From positions 310,115-374,114 of the forward strand of contig NZ_ATTQ01000001.1 of the NCBI RefSeq assembly GCF_000419765.1: a stretch of 64,000 nt of DNA, written 5' to 3'. This DNA is from Rhizobium mongolense USDA 1844 (lineage in GTDB: Bacteria > Pseudomonadota > Alphaproteobacteria > Rhizobiales > Rhizobiaceae). Every line of letters starts with the position of its first letter. The first letter of the stretch is position 1. Below, one piece after another: positions 44,216 through 53,110 of the stretch. The position numbers and the translations under genes were made by a program. Under the pieces are notes generated by a model. It had not been told where the DNA came from. It worked only from the letters and a program-made list of their open reading frames with translations, and ran no database searches.

Positions 44216-44623
44216 TTTTTTCGGATTAACCGCGGTCGGATGAACCGGTTCCATGCTGCCTTCCACTACATCCCGCAGACCGCATCATGTCAACGAAACC
44301 ACTGCCCGGACCGGCTTTGGCGGGCACCTTTCGACACTCCTCTGGACCGTTGCGGCGTTAGCAGGCGACCGCCGATGACATCAACGGTGCCAAGCGACCG
44401 TACCAGCCGGAATTCCTGATGTTACGATGGTCTAAACCACCGCGAATACGCTTCGAGAAGCCGACAACGTGCTGCTCCATACCGCCGTCAATAATAAGCT
44501 CGACACTGTCTTCCTCGAACTGCTGGAATTGCCCATAGTGGCCACCGGTTTCGAATTTAGCCGCATCATGTAATCACAAACGAGATGGGTCCATTAAGAC
44601 TTGAATAAGGTGTATCGGCCGCA
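44216..44623. other. Intergenic region with nothing recognised
   Basis: Open frames here are short and lack ribosome binding sites. It presumably holds the promoters of the small minus-strand gene and of the DUF2233 gene. Confidence 0.4.
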
Positions 44624-45400
44624 ATGACGTATCTGAAAAATGGAGTGCTAATCGCAGCGGTTATGCTGGCTGCATTGATAACGTCCTTGCCGCCGACTTT
44701 TGCCAAAGATTGTGAGCAAGAAACGTTCCACGAGGCGCGATACATTGTCTGCACCCTGGAGCCGGGGAAAGCTGACCTGCGATTGTTCTGGAAGGGCATG
44801 GATGGCGAGCCTTACCGCTATTTCTCGAGCGTCGCCGAAGCCGTGCGGAAACAGGGACGAGCGCTGACATTCGCGATGAACGCAGGGATGTACCGCGCCG
44901 ATTTTTCTCCGATAGGACTTTATGTCGAGGCCGGCCGAGAACTACGACCCGCCAATACGGCCCGAGGTGAAGGCTCAGCCGGTCTGCTGCCAAATTTCTA
45001 TAAGAAGCCGAACGGCGTGTTCTTTTTTGACGACACAAGGGCCGGAATACTCCCGACAGATCAATTTTTGAAACGTCGCCCCAAGGTGCGGTTCGCCACC
45101 CAGTCTGGTCCAATGCTTGTCATTCAGAACAAGCTGCACCCAGCCTTTATTTTAGGGTCGACAGACCGAACCCGTCGCAGCGGTGTGGGAGTCTGTAGCG
45201 GTGGCACGGTTCGCCTTGCCGCAAGTGACGACATGGTGAATTTCCATGATTTTGCGCGCCTGTTCCGCGACCATTTAAAATGCCCCAATGCATTGTTTCT
45301 CGACGGTGGACGAGGTGTGGGGATTTACAACCCGAAGATGGGCCGCAATGACAGATCCTGGCATGGCGGGTTCGGCCCGATCTTTGGAGTTGTAGAATAA
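44624..45400 (+). CDS. Phosphodiester glycosidase family (DUF2233) exported protein
   Basis: This 258-residue protein has an N-terminal membrane/signal helix (LIAAVMLAALITSLPPTFA) and a DUF2233/NAGPA domain. Family hallmarks are FAMNAGMYRADFSPIGLYV, ATQSGPMLV, RSGVGV and ALFLDGGRGVGIYN. The human NAGPA enzyme removes N-acetylglucosamine from a phosphodiester, and bacterial members are thought to be periplasmic glycosidases or phosphodiesterases. It is a single gene, and its substrate is unknown. Confidence 0.88.
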   Translation: MTYLKNGVLIAAVMLAALITSLPPTFAKDCEQETFHEARYIVCTLEPGKADLRLFWKGMDGEPYRYFSSVAEAVRKQGRALTFAMNAGMYRADFSPIGLYVEAGRELRPANTARGEGSAGLLPNFYKKPNGVFFFDDTRAGILPTDQFLKRRPKVRFATQSGPMLVIQNKLHPAFILGSTDRTRRSGVGVCSGGTVRLAASDDMVNFHDFARLFRDHLKCPNALFLDGGRGVGIYNPKMGRNDRSWHGGFGPIFGVVE

Positions 45401-45413
45401 CGCCACGAATGGC

Positions 45414-45620
45414 TACGACAATGAGCGCGGGAAGGTGATCATCGACCCGGACCGCAGGGGCGGCTGGCCACCAAAATTGAAGCCAGCCGATCTGAAAGGA
45501 CGCAGCGCGCTCCTGGCCGATCCGGAGATCAACCTGGAGGACATGGCGCGCCGCCTGGATATCTCGCCGGCGACGTTTGCCAATATTCCCGCAGCTAGCT
45601 CCAGCATGGGGTTAGCCGAC
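45414..45620 (+). pseudogene. C-terminal relic of a serine recombinase/resolvase
   Basis: The frame reads RRGGWPPKLKPADLKGRSAL, ADPEINLEDMARRLDISPAT. This is the helix-turn-helix DNA-binding end of Tn3-type resolvases/invertases. The catalytic N-terminal domain is absent and the recognition helix is altered (FANIPAAS), so it is a remnant of a mobile element. Confidence 0.65.
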
Positions 45621-45858
45621 TACGCAGATAGCAAGGGTCTCGGAACGCGCTGCGCAAGCGCTGCAGTAAGGAGGCCTCTCCTATCTGCGGGGAGAGTACG
45701 CACCGTCGTCGCTCAGACGCCCGCCTTGCCCGCTCGCTAGGGCGCTATATGAGAGCTCCCTCGTGCCGCTGCTCGCAGTCATGGTGACATACGCAAGCCC
45801 GCCGATAAAGCCTTCGCCCGGCTCAGGAGTCGATCGAAGGAAAATCAGGTGCTTGCCA

Positions 45859-46326
45859 CTAGGCAGCAAGCGCCGCAGCCATCCTGCGCAACTCAGGCAT
45901 CATCCGCGGCTCTTCAGGTTCAACGATCTCCGAGCCAATATCCATCACGATGGACTTGACCAACGTTGTCTTATTCAACGCACTTTTCTTGACGAGTTCG
46001 TCAAACTCGTCGCCAACGCGCGGGGTTACCTTCATCGAAAGACGTTTTGACGGGGCATCGTGCCAGCTTTTCCACTTCGCTCGATGAACCTCGGCGTTTC
46101 TGCGAAGCCGCTCGACCAAGGAACCGTCGTTTACAGACCTGTGCACGAAGTACGCTATCAGTGATTTTCGCAGGATCACGCCAGCAAAAGGATCAATCGC
46201 CTCGGCATTTACGGCGAAGCCGCGATAGACCAAGCCTCCTGGGTCCGCTTGGAGACCGATGGAGCGATCCCAAGTCATTGCGGTGCCGCCGATGATCAGC
46301 TTTCCGGGCGGCACCTGGCGTTCCAT
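45859..46326 (-). CDS. Hypothetical protein with a ribbon-helix-helix-like C-terminus
   Basis: This 155-residue protein is of unknown function. Residues 97-130 (SMKVTPRVGDEFDELVKKSA, then NKTTLVKSIVMD) look like a ribbon-helix-helix DNA-binding unit. The N-terminal half (GLQADPGGLVYRGFAVNAEA) is unknown. The start at 46326 is near the end of the oxidoreductase gene on the same strand, 20 bases away, so the two may be co-transcribed. Confidence 0.55.
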   Translation of the reverse strand: MERQVPPGKLIIGGTAMTWDRSIGLQADPGGLVYRGFAVNAEAIDPFAGVILRKSLIAYFVHRSVNDGSLVERLRRNAEVHRAKWKSWHDAPSKRLSMKVTPRVGDEFDELVKKSALNKTTLVKSIVMDIGSEIVEPEEPRMMPELRRMAAALAA

Positions 46327-46346
46327 CCAATTCCGTTGCTGACCGG

Positions 46347-47789
46347 TCAGCCGGCGGCCCGCATTTCCGCTTGTGGCTGCACATTCTGGTTCATGCGGAA
46401 CAGATTCTGAGGATCGTAACGCCGCTTGATCTCCGTCAGACGTTTGTAGTTGCCGCCATAGGCCGCTTCGACGCGATCGCTTTCATCCTCCGGCATGAAG
46501 TTGATGTAGGCTGTGCCGATGGCATGCTTCTTCGTTGCCTCGAAAAGCTCGCGTGCCCAGCCAATGCACGTGCTATCCATCGAATTCTCGCGCCAGCGCG
46601 CATGAACGTTCATGACGAAATGCGAGTTGCGCTGTGGAAACGCCGTATCCTCCACCGCGATGCGACCCGCTGCACCGCCCACATGGCCAATGAAGATCTC
46701 ACATTCCGGCCCCGGAAGCTTGCGAACGGCATCGAGGAGAACTGCAATCGTCGCATCCGAGAGCTCTGCGAAATCCTGGCTCTTCCAATAGTTGCGCGCG
46801 CCTGGCGTCAGCAGCGGGTCGAATGCCTGTTGCCAGGCGGCAAAAGGTGTCGGACCGACAACATCGGCAATCGGATTACCGATGTCACGAAGCGCCGCGG
46901 CAGCGACTTTGCCCGCTTCGATGTCGCCGCAATGGCACATGGCGAGTGCAAGGATTTCCCTGCCGTGCCATTCGGCGGGCAGGAAAGGCAGTGGCGGTGC
47001 CTTGCGCATGACCGCCCAGCATGTGAGTTCGTCCGGCGCCGTTTCGAGCACCTGGCGATATTGCCTGAGCACCATTTCCGCGTCGGCAAAAGGATGGACG
47101 ACCAGGCCTGCCAGAACCTCGCCCGGCAGGTCGTGGAGTCGGAACTCAAAGGAGGTTACGACGCCGAAATTGCCGCCGCCGCCGCGTAGCGCCCAAAACA
47201 GATCCGGCTCTTCCTTCTCGCTCACGCGTACCAGCTTGCCCTCAGCGGTTACGACCTCCATCGAGATGATATTGTCGATCGTCAGCCCGAACTTGCGTGT
47301 AAGCCAGCCGAAACCGCCACCAAGTGTCAGTCCGGCAATGCCGGTCGTGGAATTGATCCCTGTGGGTAGAGCCAGCCCGAAAGCCTGTGTTTCGTTATCG
47401 ACATCAGCAAGCGTTGCGCCCGGCTCGACCCGCAAACGCCGTGTACCCGGGTCGACCCTTACCGATTTCATCGGCGACAGATCAATGACCAGGCCGCCTT
47501 CACAGACGGCATTGCCGGCGATGTTGTGCCCGCCACCGCGGACCGCCAAAAGAAGATTGTTTTCGCGCGCGAAGCGGACTGATCTCATAACGTCGGCGGC
47601 ACCAGCGCAGCGCACGATGAGACCCGGGCGCCGGTCAATCATCCCATTCCATATGGCCCGCGCCTCGTCGTAATCGGCGTCCGTTCCCGTGAGCAATCTG
47701 CCGCGCAGACCGGCGGCGAAGGCATTGAGCGCAACGTCCGTCATGGCCGTTTGGCCCTTCTGCAGGGTCGTAAGGTTCAAGTTGTCCAT
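46347..47789 (-). CDS. FAD-linked oxidase, berberine bridge enzyme type
   Basis: This 480-residue flavoprotein has an FAD-binding (PCMH) domain at residues 35-210. The histidine for covalent FAD is in VRGGGHNIAGNAVCEGG, while the second covalent cysteine of plant BBE enzymes is absent (TTGIAGLTLGGGFGWL). It ends with the BBE signature RYDPQNLFRMNQNV. Bacterial members oxidise sugars, alcohols or secondary metabolites. It has no signal peptide. It is divergent from queC and leads the small RHH-like gene. Confidence 0.9.
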   Translation of the reverse strand: MDNLNLTTLQKGQTAMTDVALNAFAAGLRGRLLTGTDADYDEARAIWNGMIDRRPGLIVRCAGAADVMRSVRFARENNLLLAVRGGGHNIAGNAVCEGGLVIDLSPMKSVRVDPGTRRLRVEPGATLADVDNETQAFGLALPTGINSTTGIAGLTLGGGFGWLTRKFGLTIDNIISMEVVTAEGKLVRVSEKEEPDLFWALRGGGGNFGVVTSFEFRLHDLPGEVLAGLVVHPFADAEMVLRQYRQVLETAPDELTCWAVMRKAPPLPFLPAEWHGREILALAMCHCGDIEAGKVAAAALRDIGNPIADVVGPTPFAAWQQAFDPLLTPGARNYWKSQDFAELSDATIAVLLDAVRKLPGPECEIFIGHVGGAAGRIAVEDTAFPQRNSHFVMNVHARWRENSMDSTCIGWARELFEATKKHAIGTAYINFMPEDESDRVEAAYGGNYKRLTEIKRRYDPQNLFRMNQNVQPQAEMRAAG

Positions 47790-47933
47790 GATTTCCTCCC
47801 CAAGGCGGCAGAGCCCCGTTCCGCCGTGGCAGCATCTTGCGCTTCGTTCCTTTGCTACGCAAGATAATGCTAATAAACATTCCTGCCGGGACCCTTCACA
47901 AGCCGGGTTTATTGCTTTAAGAGCGCTCCCGTA

Positions 47934-47965
47934 ATCCGGTCGCAGCCCACCCGGTCAAAACAAGG
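47934..47965 (+). promoter_or_regulatory. Possible preQ1-I riboswitch upstream of queC
   Basis: A short stem (CCGG at 47936-47939 with CCGG at 47951-47954, 11-base loop) is followed by the A-rich tail CAAAACAAGGG at 47956-47966, ending just before the queC start. PreQ1 class I riboswitches have this size, this hairpin plus A-rich tail pseudoknot, and this position before queuosine genes. The tail deviates from the consensus (ACAA instead of ACUA), so it is a candidate only. Confidence 0.4.
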
Positions 47966-47976
47966 GATCCGAGATC

Positions 47977-48687
47977 ATGAAAACCATCGTCATCTGCTCC
48001 GGCGGATTGGACTCCGTTTCGCTTGCGCACAAGGTTGCCGCGGAACACGAACTCATCGGCCTTCTCTCCTTCGACTACGGACAGCGGCACCGCAAGGAAC
48101 TCGATTTCGCGGCTGCATGCGCCAAACGCCTGAATGTGGCCCATCAGATCATCGACATCAGGAACATAGGCAGCCATCTGACGGGATCGGCGCTGACCGA
48201 CGACATCGATGTTCCGGACGGACATTACGCCGAAGAGACGATGAAGGCGACCGTCGTACCGAACCGCAACGCCATCATGCTTGCCATCGCCTTCGGACTT
48301 GCGGCGGCGCAGAAGGCCGATGCGGTCGCAGTCGCCGTGCATGGCGGGGACCACTTCATCTATCCGGACTGCCGGCCAGGTTTCATCCAGTCCTTCCAGG
48401 ACATGCAGAACCAGGCGCTCGACGGCTATGCCAGCGTTTCGCTTTTTGCACCTTACGTCACCGTCTCGAAGGCCGACATCGTAACCGACGGCGCCAGGAA
48501 CGGCACTCCGTTCGCACAGACCTGGTCGTGCTACAAGGGCGGTTCGCGCCACTGCGGCCGCTGCGGCACCTGCGTCGAACGGCGCGAAGCGTTTCATCTG
48601 GCCCGCATCGACGATCCGACGGACTATGAGGACCCGGACTTCTGGGTGGCCGCAACCGCAGGCTTTGCTGCTGACGAGGTGAAATGA
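47977..48687 (+). CDS. queC: 7-cyano-7-deazaguanine synthase QueC
   Basis: This 236-residue enzyme makes preQ0 from 7-carboxy-7-deazaguanine and ammonia with ATP. It shows the PP-loop SGGLDSVSLAHKV and the C-terminal zinc cysteines in WSCYKGGSRHCGRCGTCVER. It heads queCDE, a queuosine precursor operon, with overlapping ends. The ATG at 47977 gives the standard N-terminus (MKTIVICSGGLDS). Confidence 0.96.
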   Translation: MKTIVICSGGLDSVSLAHKVAAEHELIGLLSFDYGQRHRKELDFAAACAKRLNVAHQIIDIRNIGSHLTGSALTDDIDVPDGHYAEETMKATVVPNRNAIMLAIAFGLAAAQKADAVAVAVHGGDHFIYPDCRPGFIQSFQDMQNQALDGYASVSLFAPYVTVSKADIVTDGARNGTPFAQTWSCYKGGSRHCGRCGTCVERREAFHLARIDDPTDYEDPDFWVAATAGFAADEVK

Positions 48688-49043
48688 TGTTCCGCATCAC
48701 CAAGGAATTTCATTTCTCCGCCTCGCACCGGCTCACGAGCCTGCCCGCCGACCATCAATGCGGCCGCCTTCACGGACACAATTACGTCGTCGAGGTGGAA
48801 CTTTCGGCAGCAACCCTCAACAGCCACGGATTTGTCCGCGATTACCACGAACTTGCGCCGCTGAAGTCCTATATTGACGAGTACTTCGATCATCGCCACC
48901 TGAACGAGGTCCTCGGTCATGATCAGGTGACGGCTGAGTGTCTGGCGAAGCATTTCTACGATTGGTGCAAGGATCGCCTGCCGGAAACCTCGGCCGTGCG
49001 CGTCAGCGAGACGCCAAAGACCTGGGCGGAATACCGGCCATGA
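48684..49043 (+). CDS. queD: 6-carboxy-5,6,7,8-tetrahydropterin synthase QueD
   Basis: This 119-residue member of the PTPS fold converts dihydroneopterin triphosphate to 6-carboxytetrahydropterin. The zinc histidines are in FSASHRL and GRLHGHNY. The catalytic cysteine lies in [10 protein letters not shown]. It starts on the queC stop (ATGATG) and overlaps queE by four bases. Confidence 0.95.
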   Translation: MMFRITKEFHFSASHRLTSLPADHQCGRLHGHNYVVEVELSAATLNSHGFVRDYHELAPLKSYIDEYFDHRHLNEVLGHDQVTAECLAKHFYDWCKDRLPETSAVRVSETPKTWAEYRP

Positions 49044-49777
49044 CCGTCGCCCGCGAGGCCGGGATCCGCGTCAGCGAAATCTTCGGGCCGACCATTCAGG
49101 GGGAAGGTATCTTGATCGGCCTTCCGACCGTTTTTGTCAGGACGGGGGGCTGCGATTACCGCTGCTCATGGTGTGATACGCTGCATGCCGTCGACAGCGA
49201 GTATCGTGATCAATGGCGTGCGATGTCGGTCGACGCTATCTGGCAGGAGGTCTTGCGGCTTTCGGGCAACAAACCGCTGACGGTATCACTATCGGGAGGC
49301 AATCCGGCGATCCAACCGCTCGGGCCGCTGATAGAACGCGGACACAGCGAGGGTTTCCGTTTCGCGCTGGAAAGCCAAGGCAGCATTGCCAAGGATTGGT
49401 TTGCCGACCTCGACGTTCTTGTCCTGAGCCCGAAGCCGCCGTCAAGCGGCATGGAGACCGACTGGCGCGCGTTCGAGGCCTGCCTGAAAATGGCTGCCGA
49501 AAAGCCGCAGCTTGCGCTGAAGATCGTTGTGTTCGACGATCGCGATTACCTCTTCGCCCGGACCGCCGCGGCACGTTACCCAACGCTTCCTGTTTATCTT
49601 CAACCCGGCAATCATACGCCACCCCCGCCCGCAGACGAAGAGGCAAGCGTCGATATCAACGGCATCATGGACCGGATGCTCTGGCTGATCGACAAGGTGA
49701 CGGAAGATCGGTGGTTCGAGGCGCGCGTGCTGCCGCAACTACATGTGCTGCTGTGGGGCAACAAGCGCGGCGTCTGA
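49040..49777 (+). CDS. queE: 7-carboxy-7-deazaguanine synthase QueE
   Basis: This 245-residue radical SAM enzyme forms the deazaguanine ring from the QueD product. The cluster cysteines are in [13 protein letters not shown], and the N-terminal GPTIQGEG is diagnostic. The start at 49040 overlaps queD by four bases; the upstream extension of the frame lies inside queD. It is the end of the operon. Confidence 0.95.
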   Translation: MTVAREAGIRVSEIFGPTIQGEGILIGLPTVFVRTGGCDYRCSWCDTLHAVDSEYRDQWRAMSVDAIWQEVLRLSGNKPLTVSLSGGNPAIQPLGPLIERGHSEGFRFALESQGSIAKDWFADLDVLVLSPKPPSSGMETDWRAFEACLKMAAEKPQLALKIVVFDDRDYLFARTAAARYPTLPVYLQPGNHTPPPPADEEASVDINGIMDRMLWLIDKVTEDRWFEARVLPQLHVLLWGNKRGV

Positions 49778-49856
49778 CGATTCCTTCGGGTACGCTGGAG
49801 AAAGCGACGCAAGGCTCAGCCATTCGTCGCCGATCCCGAGGCACAAAGGACATCGA

Positions 49857-50042
49857 TCAGCGGAACCGCGGCTGTTTCGGCGAGACGTTCGCCCGAATCT
49901 CATGAAGGGGTGCGTTCTTGCCAAGCAACCGCAGGAGCTTGCGCTCCTCTGCCGGATCAACCCCAAGTTTCTTGCAGTGATCGGCAACGTCACGATCGTG
50001 CGGGCCTGGCACATGCACTTGTCTGTTGTTCATATTCTTCAT
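49857..50042 (-). CDS. Small protein, DUF3606-like
   Basis: This 61-residue protein starts MKNMNNRQVHVPGPHD. Its core, DVADHCKKLGVDPAEERKLL, resembles small rhizobial DUF3606-like proteins. The ribosome binding site AGGAGG lies nine bases before the chosen ATG at 50042 and only three before the ATG at 50048. The function is unknown. Confidence 0.6.
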   Translation of the reverse strand: MKNMNNRQVHVPGPHDRDVADHCKKLGVDPAEERKLLRLLGKNAPLHEIRANVSPKQPRFR

Positions 50043-50296
50043 GGTCATTTTCCTCCTCGTGAGGATAACGCCTGACGATCACAAATCGTTCATTAGTCTG
50101 CTCTAAAGTTGACAGGGAACGCCTTTCGACGAGCTCAACCTCATACGCTTATACGCGTTCGAAAAACGGCGTTTTCGCGCAGGTTGCGGTTAGTCCGGCC
50201 GTCTGAACCTGGACATGAATGGTTTGAGGCCACAGGTGGAGGGGCGAGCAGCTTGAGGCATCGGCGCAAGACAAAATGCGGCTGTCGGGCTCTGAT

Positions 50297-50521
50297 TTAG
50301 CGGCATTGGCCGAGGATACGCCGCAGGCTATCTGGGGCAAGTTCATCGACTCTGCATCCACACAGCCAGATAAAACGTGGGTGGTTATCAGGGTCGCCGA
50401 CAGGACCTTCTACGAGATTGAAACGTAAACGGCGACGAGGCCGCACTTGGCTCTCAGTCGTCGGCCCTTCGATCGCCGGCACGTCGGCGGCAGCTATTAC
50501 GTTTCTCTGGTGTTTAGTCAT
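50297..50521 (-). CDS. Possible small protein
   Basis: This 74-codon frame starts MTKHQRNVIAAADVP and has GGAGC about eight bases upstream. The C-terminus has FIWLCGCRVDELAPDSLRR. No family is recognised, and codon pattern support is weak, so it may be a chance frame. Confidence 0.3.
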   Translation of the reverse strand: MTKHQRNVIAAADVPAIEGPTTESQVRPRRRLRFNLVEGPVGDPDNHPRFIWLCGCRVDELAPDSLRRILGQCR

Positions 50522-50661
50522 TCCGAATTGCTCCCTGCGATCTCGGCCCGCAAAGCATGTTCGTTTTGATTGATGAGCTGTCGGATGACTTCCGATACCG
50601 ATGCTGTCTGCATCGTCCCCCGCATCATGCGGCTGGCGGCTATCTGCTTGCTTGATCGGGA

Positions 50662-50703
50662 GTTATAAGGTTTTGGCAGATACTTATAACAGCGGTGTAT
50701 AAT
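50662..50703 (+). promoter_or_regulatory. Promoter region with inverted repeat before the nucleotidyltransferase gene
   Basis: GTTATAAG (50662-50669) and CTTATAAC (50683-50690) are perfect inverted arms around 13 bases. A TATAAT lies at 50698-50703. If that is the -10 element, the translated start must be downstream of the GTG at 50695, for example ATG at 50755; if not, the repeat is an operator in front of the GTG. Confidence 0.45.
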
Positions 50704-51876
50704 GTGAGCGGCGACGACTTCATCAGCAGAAGGCAAGGGCGCTTCGACAAGGCGATGGCCGAGCTTGCCGCCGAGAGGGCCGCCGAAATGCCAATGATGA
50801 AAGAGATCGACATCAGCTATCGGACGATGTTCGCGGAACTGGCGCAGCGGACGCTCGACGGGCAGTTTGTGGCAGACTTCCCAATGGAGGGATGGTTCGT
50901 GACCGTCACAGTGAAGGGCCGCGATTACTGGTATTTCGATCTCCCTACTCCCGAGGGAAAGGACAAGCGAACCTATGTCGGCCCACACAGCGACGAGGCG
51001 ATCACGGCGCGGGTGAAGGCCCACAAGGAGATCAAGGACAACATCCGGGAACGGAGGCGCATGGTTAGCACGCTGCGACGTGCTGGCCTCCCCGGTCCCG
51101 ATCCATTTGCGGGCGACATCACGAAAGCCCTCGCTGACGCCGGATTGTTCCGGATGCGGGCCGTCCTGATGGGGTCGGTGGCATTCAGCACCTATGCGGG
51201 GACGCTCGGCATTCGGCTGCCCTCGTCTGCCATGCAGACAGGCGACGCGGATTTCGCGATCTCGGCCGGGGTCCAAGACAGCCTGCCGCCCGTGCTGGAA
51301 ATCCTCCAATCGGTCGATCCCGCATTCCGAGCGGTTCCGCACCAGGCGGATAAAGCCAAGATGGTCGCCTTCCAGAATGCCAAGGGCTACCGGGTGGAGT
51401 TCCTGACGGGAAACCGGGGATCGGACGAATACACGGGCAAGCCGTCCCCTATGCCCGCCCTCGGGGGCGCGTCGGCGGAAAACCTGCGGTTCCTCGACTA
51501 CCTGATCTACGAACCTGTCCGCACGGTGCTTCTCTTCCGCGAAGGCGTGAGCGTCCTCGTCCCCGCTCCCGAGAGGTATGCCGTCCACAAGCTTATCGTA
51601 TCCTCCAGAAGGCTCACAGACACGCTAGGACGCGTAAAAGCGGACAAAGACCGATCGCAGGCCGCCTTGCTCTTCGAAGCCCTCGTAGAGACGCGCCACG
51701 ACGACGAACTGGCCGACGCATGGGCAGAGGCATGGGATCGAGGAGATTCGTGGAGGGAAGGGCTCTCCGGCGGCCTCTTGAGGCTGCCTGACAAAGGCAC
51801 GAAAGCGCTCGGCAAAGCGTTGGGATCGCAGATGCCCGATTTGGAGAAGATGAGAGCTGATGGTCGTTCCGAATGA
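50695..51876 (+). CDS. GSU2403-family nucleotidyltransferase-fold protein
   Basis: This protein of up to 393 residues has a coiled N-terminus (RFDKAMAELAAERAAEM), a central region with YWYFDLPTPEGKDKRTYVGP and RRRMVSTLRRAGLPGPDP, then a nucleotidyltransferase core: VLMGSVAFSTYAGTLGIRLP and the acidic pair in TGDADFAI. The order matches the GSU2403 family, proteins of unknown function with a minimal nucleotidyltransferase fold, some of them suspected toxin-like. No partner gene is adjacent. The start could be GTG 50695 or ATG 50755. Confidence 0.75.
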   Translation: MYNVSGDDFISRRQGRFDKAMAELAAERAAEMPMMKEIDISYRTMFAELAQRTLDGQFVADFPMEGWFVTVTVKGRDYWYFDLPTPEGKDKRTYVGPHSDEAITARVKAHKEIKDNIRERRRMVSTLRRAGLPGPDPFAGDITKALADAGLFRMRAVLMGSVAFSTYAGTLGIRLPSSAMQTGDADFAISAGVQDSLPPVLEILQSVDPAFRAVPHQADKAKMVAFQNAKGYRVEFLTGNRGSDEYTGKPSPMPALGGASAENLRFLDYLIYEPVRTVLLFREGVSVLVPAPERYAVHKLIVSSRRLTDTLGRVKADKDRSQAALLFEALVETRHDDELADAWAEAWDRGDSWREGLSGGLLRLPDKGTKALGKALGSQMPDLEKMRADGRSE

Positions 51877-52088
51877 TTTACTGCGGCTGTGGGGCCGTTT
51901 GCCGACCGGCAGTTTCTGGCGTCCAAAAAAGCGATAGCGGACATTCGGTCCAGCAGGTCCGAGGTCCATGACTGACCCATAGGCAGACGCTTGCCGAAGG
52001 CCGGCCAACGTCTGCACTGGACGTGGAAGCTGACGTCTTACCAATCCGCTCAGTTTCCGGTTGCCAATCGTCACTCGTCGCAGCTGGC

Positions 52089-52952
52089 TCAGGTGGTCTT
52101 GAGCGTGCCGTTCATCCCTTCCGGATAGAAGCCGCCCTTGCTCACTCCGTCCTTGTCGGTGAGGTAGACGATCCGGAGCACCTCCTGCGGCGTTCTGGTG
52201 AACGCGATCGCATCGGGCGTCGAGGGAACGATGTTGGCTTTTCCGTCCCCCTGGATCCCCTGGTCCTTATCGTCTGATCCGTCGATTTTGTCTCGGGCAT
52301 CGGAGACAGCGTTGGCGGCCTTCCAGGCTTCCTCTCCCTTTCGGTATAGCGTAGATCGCGCCATTCCCATGTGATAGGCCTCGACCGCCAGGATGCCTGC
52401 GGCTGCGGCGAGGAAGTCCTTGTTTTTCAGAACTGTCGCCGCACCGGCATAGGCGGTGACGCCGACATCCTCGAACAACATCCCGCCCAGAACGAAGTTC
52501 GTCTCGTTGCCGAAGGGGTCGAAGTCCGGCCCGAGGCCCGCTGCTTCCGCGACGGCTTTGAAGCCCGCACCGAAATCGATGGCCGGCCGGTCAACCGCGT
52601 TGGTTCCAAGCGTCTTGCGGTAGAAGCGGACGTGCGCGAGTTCGTTTTCCGCGACTTCCTGCATGAATTCGCCGATGGCGGGCGTCTCGAACGAGACTTG
52701 CTTTCCACCAACGACGTCGCCGGGTTTCGAACCGGCATCGGCTGCGTCGATGCCCATTCCGGTGGTGCCGCGGAGGTAGTATTCAGCCTCCATATATTCG
52801 AGGTTGAGCGCAAAGCGGAAAATGTCCTCGTCCGATATGTCCTGTGCCAATACCGGAGAGGGCCGCGCGATTTCGCTGAGTGCCGCTCCGGCACCGAGTA
52901 CGATAAGTCCCTGAAGCGACTGACGCCGGGATAGGTGAAGTGCGCCCTGCAT
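52089..52952 (-). CDS. Tat-exported ferritin-like protein
   Basis: This 287-residue protein has a twin-arginine-type signal (LSRRQSLQGLIVLGAGAALS). The ferritin-like four-helix domain shows carboxylates in FRFALNLEYMEAEYY, EVAENELAHVRFYR and ILAVEAYHMGMARS, arranged as in the Ferritin_2/desiccation-related family. It is likely periplasmic. The function of the family is uncertain; stress protection is suggested for relatives. It lies downstream of the ECF sigma factor on the same strand (158-base gap), which suggests control by that factor. Confidence 0.85.
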   Translation of the reverse strand: MQGALHLSRRQSLQGLIVLGAGAALSEIARPSPVLAQDISDEDIFRFALNLEYMEAEYYLRGTTGMGIDAADAGSKPGDVVGGKQVSFETPAIGEFMQEVAENELAHVRFYRKTLGTNAVDRPAIDFGAGFKAVAEAAGLGPDFDPFGNETNFVLGGMLFEDVGVTAYAGAATVLKNKDFLAAAAGILAVEAYHMGMARSTLYRKGEEAWKAANAVSDARDKIDGSDDKDQGIQGDGKANIVPSTPDAIAFTRTPQEVLRIVYLTDKDGVSKGGFYPEGMNGTLKTT

Positions 52953-53110
52953 GGCGGTCTCCTATGTTTGTTGATTCAACACCGCTATCAGCACCGCGGC
53001 ACCGAATGCATTTGCCTGACGATTAGATGGTCCGGGCCGCCAAAATATTCCCGTGTCCCGCTACAAAGGCCCTGCGAAAGGAGCCGGCGTAATCTCGGCG
53101 TGGACGGCGT

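Noticed and set aside
50518..51588. 356-codon minus-strand frame antisense to the nucleotidyltransferase gene
   Set aside because: Its composition is typical of an antisense shadow, and the plus strand has family motifs.
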